From Oribacterium sp. C9 (lineage in GTDB: Bacteria > Bacillota > Clostridia > Lachnospirales > Lachnospiraceae): 64,000 nucleotides of DNA. Positions 61,573-64,000 of this stretch are shown here, piece by piece; the first letter of the stretch is position 1; every line of letters begins with the position of its first letter. The notes below the pieces were generated by a model. The model was given only the letters and a program-made list of their open reading frames with translations. It was not told the origin of the DNA and made no database searches. The translations under genes were made by a program, and so were the position numbers. The stretch is taken from contig NZ_MUHW01000007.1 of the NCBI RefSeq assembly GCF_002007235.1, forward strand, positions 1 through 64,000. The letters run 5' to 3'.

Positions 61573-64000
61573 TTAAGCAAATTTGATCTTCGCACACAAT
61601 GTACGTTCATTTTTCATATCATGAAGAATATAAATATTTTCCTCGGAAACATTATAAACTGAAAGTATCTCCGTAACACCCTCATAGCCCTGAACTATAC
61701 TTTTCGATATGTGTTCAAAGGAATCCAGTCTTCCCATATCAAAGCTTAAGGTCTTATCATTTTCGAATATGGCATTATACAGGATTCCAAATTCCACAAG
61801 ATCCTGAAAGAAATGGCTCCCGTAGGAAAGCTCGGGATTATAACCTGCTTTGGAATCTGAGATCTCACAGACCGCATCAAATTCACTTATATCTGAAAAT
61901 GCTGTAGGTACTCCAAGCTCCGGCGAGGATGTTCCTATTCTTCCCGGTACCATGAGAAGCATGTGTTTGCCCTTGCCCCTCATTTCCCAGTTTATCCTTC
62001 CGATGGCACCGGATATTTTATATTTATCCTGATACGGCATCTGGTAATACTTTACAGGATCCACATATACGATGAGGTCAAGCTTTGTTGCTCTCGAAAG
62101 TCCCATGGCGGAATTCCTGCATTCAAACATTATATTCTTTTCCTCTATGTTTTCAGGTATCTTAAGTTCCTCCATATCCTGATAAACCTGAAGGGGTCTG
62201 CATTGAAGGATGTTTATGACATAATCCCCACTTTCGGAAAAATTGATGGTAAATTCTATATCCACCGGATACCTATACTCTTCCTGAATAACTTGAAGAA
62301 TCTTCTTCATCTGATGCATCAGTGAGGCTTCTTTTACTATACCCTGACAGGAAATGAACATAATGTCTCTGTCCTGTCCTCTTTCACGAAACATCCGCTC
62401 TGTTTCCGTATCATGTTCAAGTAAAAGCCGTTTGAGAAATGCCGGCATATTTTTTTCAACATAAAATAATCCGACTCTTTCCAGCTTTCTCGTGGATCTG
62501 TTCATAAGTTCAAGCTTCCTCTGGGAAAACTGATGCTTTTCAACAGAACTTCTTGCAGTGGTTGCTGTGGGATCATCAAGACTTACAAGTCTCGGATAGG
62601 ACCCCTCAGTCCTGTCTACTGCAGAGGTTCCCAGTCCCATAACGAGTCTCAGCATTCCTGCCGTCTGGTCTATGGATTCCATGAACTTATAGGGACTGTA
62701 GGAGTAACCGATACCAGCCGCACAGGGCATGTAGAATTCATCATAGTATGAACCCGAAACTCTCTGGACCAGAAGCGCCATCTGCTCATCTCTGGCCTGA
62801 AGGCCCCTTCTGCTCCTGTAATCAAGAGCAGACCTGCTCATGGTGCTTGCATATACTTTTCGTATCGCGTTCTCCAGCTCCTCCACTCTCTGTTCCATAG
62901 TGCCTATATTGGAGCAGAAGACAGACTCATATTTTCCGGCAAAGGCATTACCGAAACCGTCCTCAAGAATGGAGCTTGAACGTACGATGATAGGATCCTG
63001 CCCATAGTATTCAAGGAGCTTTACGAACTGCTCCTCCATGTCTCTTGAAAATCTGCCGGAAATAAGGCATTGTGCAAATTTATCCGCAAGAGAAAAATAC
63101 TCCTCCTTGGTACGCTGCCTGATACGAAGATTCCAGAAATGATTTTCAACTATAAAAGTATAGAACACGTCAGAGCCTATATAGAAGGAATCATGTGGTT
63201 CAAGGTATTCATATATTTCTGGGGTTCTATGCTCTATTATCTTTCTTGCCAGAAGCATGCCGCAGGCTTTTCCGCCTATCATGCCGGTTCCTATCATCCT
63301 TTTCTTTACAGAAAGGTAATCTTCGGCAGTGAACAGACCCTTTATCATTTCACGAAGACGTTCATCTCTGGTCATCATGATATTACAGATACGGCTGCAG
63401 TTTTCCGTAACATCTTTTCCATCACGATGCATCGTTTCTGTCTGATTGAAAAAACGGTCCCAGCTATCCATGTTTTCAGTATCCGACATGGCGCCGCTTT
63501 TCCCCAGGACCTGATAGAAATGACTGGCCAGAACACCGTCAAGTATAGGCTTGAAATCTCCCGTTTCCGGGTTATAGAGCTGAGGCAGAAACATTGTCTC
63601 GGAATATCTGTTCCATATCTTGTCAGGTCTCACATATACATTCTTATCATCAGAATAAACATCCAGAAACAGCTGGGTAGTATCCCTTATTTTTGCTACT
63701 GCCTGAAATGAATGGTTGCCTCGGAGCAGCGGGAAGAAAGCCACGGTATCCAGTTCGAAAAGATAAGGGCAGGTCACCTGAAAGAAATTTCCCATCATGA
63801 GGTCCGTAGCCCAGGCAGTCTGAAGCTCAGAGAGACAGTCAAAAACGAAGAAAGCTTCCCTTCCTTCTTTTTTTATGATCTCATGGATTTCTACGGTAAA
63901 GTTCTCGAATCTGTGATTCAGCTCAACATTAATGATCTTTAGTCCATCCTGAGGCTCAAGCAGAGGTTCGTGAGCTGCAAAGCGGACATATATGAGATTC
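61573..64000 (-). CDS. PEP/pyruvate-binding-domain protein, 5' end outside the window
   Basis: At least 808 residues. The reading frame stays open from 63798 to the window edge with coding-like sequence (EAFFVFDCLSELQTAWATDL), so the Met pair at ~63798 is internal and the true start lies beyond 64000. An ATP-grasp domain of the PPDK N-terminal type is seen (PIIVRSSSILEDGFGNAFAGK, LLVQRVSGSYYDEFYMPCA, INILQCRPLQVYQD). A swivelling phospho-His domain and PEP barrel are not found at the C terminus. The N-terminal portion looks like a RecA/KaiC-type fold. Function unknown, possibly a phosphotransfer kinase or polysaccharide-linked regulator. Confidence 0.75.
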   Translation of the reverse strand, partial: NLIYVRFAAHEPLLEPQDGLKIINVELNHRFENFTVEIHEIIKKEGREAFFVFDCLSELQTAWATDLMMGNFFQVTCPYLFELDTVAFFPLLRGNHSFQAVAKIRDTTQLFLDVYSDDKNVYVRPDKIWNRYSETMFLPQLYNPETGDFKPILDGVLASHFYQVLGKSGAMSDTENMDSWDRFFNQTETMHRDGKDVTENCSRICNIMMTRDERLREMIKGLFTAEDYLSVKKRMIGTGMIGGKACGMLLARKIIEHRTPEIYEYLEPHDSFYIGSDVFYTFIVENHFWNLRIRQRTKEEYFSLADKFAQCLISGRFSRDMEEQFVKLLEYYGQDPIIVRSSSILEDGFGNAFAGKYESVFCSNIGTMEQRVEELENAIRKVYASTMSRSALDYRSRRGLQARDEQMALLVQRVSGSYYDEFYMPCAAGIGYSYSPYKFMESIDQTAGMLRLVMGLGTSAVDRTEGSYPRLVSLDDPTATTARSSVEKHQFSQRKLELMNRSTRKLERVGLFYVEKNMPAFLKRLLLEHDTETERMFRERGQDRDIMFISCQGIVKEASLMHQMKKILQVIQEEYRYPVDIEFTINFSESGDYVINILQCRPLQVYQDMEELKIPENIEEKNIMFECRNSAMGLSRATKLDLIVYVDPVKYYQMPYQDKYKISGAIGRINWEMRGKGKHMLLMVPGRIGTSSPELGVPTAFSDISEFDAVCEISDSKAGYNPELSYGSHFFQDLVEFGILYNAIFENDKTLSFDMGRLDSFEHISKSIVQGYEGVTEILSVYNVSEENIYILHDMKNERTLCAKIKFA

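Overview
The window looks like a chromosomal segment of an anaerobic, low-to-mid GC Firmicute, most likely a Lachnospiraceae-type gut or rumen Clostridium. The pointers are AGGAGG-type ribosome binding sites, YesM/YesN-type two-component genes, hybrid-cluster protein, rubrerythrin, short-chain ChrA pairs, sialic-acid catabolism, and the absence of respiratory-chain genes. No rRNA, tRNA, CRISPR array or intact transposase was seen. Species was not assigned.

Layout. 1-412: the 5' end of an ATP-binding protein with three phased repeats upstream, and a remnant of a helix-turn-helix recombinase-like gene. 403-4372: a DctPQM TRAP transporter divergent from a FadR-type GntR regulator, with palindromic operators. 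4459-8377: a two-gene chromate transporter behind a DUF134-NifX-domain protein, then hybrid-cluster protein (hcp) with a small Cys-rich protein. 8810-13800: a YkvI-like membrane protein, and a MatC-like permease with a DUF6282 hydrolase under a divergent LysR regulator. 13905-19370: a cytoplasmic molybdopterin oxidoreductase operon (DmsB-like ferredoxin, NAD(P)/FAD reductase, TorD-domain-fused catalytic subunit, DUF3006, flavodoxin-fold protein). 19452-24581: a PTS / 6-phospho-beta-glucosidase / enolase-superfamily dehydratase operon with a divergent GntR regulator. 24765-26972: VOC protein, Fur-family regulator, histidine phosphatase and a Cys-rich small protein. 27163-36168: an Fe3+/sugar-phosphate-type ABC transporter plus a three-gene sensing unit (binding protein, YesM kinase, YesN regulator). 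36209-44360: a sialic acid and amino-sugar operon (nanE, nanA, SSS symporter, YhcH, ROK kinase, rpiR, nagB, nagA) followed by an ECF S component. 44729-50482: a lipid-like operon containing diacylglycerol kinase, a CDP-archaeol-synthase-like protein, a UbiA prenyltransferase, a PEP-synthase-like phosphotransferase and a GNAT protein. 50620-52448: an unknown protein and an AraC regulator. 53026-58731: an NrdI-rubrerythrin fusion, a DUF697 GTPase, and a GH5-cellulose synthase-PilZ fusion. 58828-64000: an HD hydrolase, a Rex-box-controlled iron alcohol dehydrogenase, a TetR regulator, and a PEP/pyruvate-binding-domain protein running off the window.

The genes mostly form compact catabolic operons, each beside its own regulator, and many intergenic gaps hold palindromes that fit those regulators. 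Four intergenic copies of one structured repeat family (27082-27155, 49161-~49360, 52474-52732, ~60830-60970) have a long hairpin, and two of them have terminal inverted repeats, as in a MITE-like element. The most unusual content is three domain fusions (GH5-GT2-PilZ, NrdI-rubrerythrin, TorD-molybdoenzyme) and the lipid-like operon with an archaeal-type CDP-archaeol synthase homologue.
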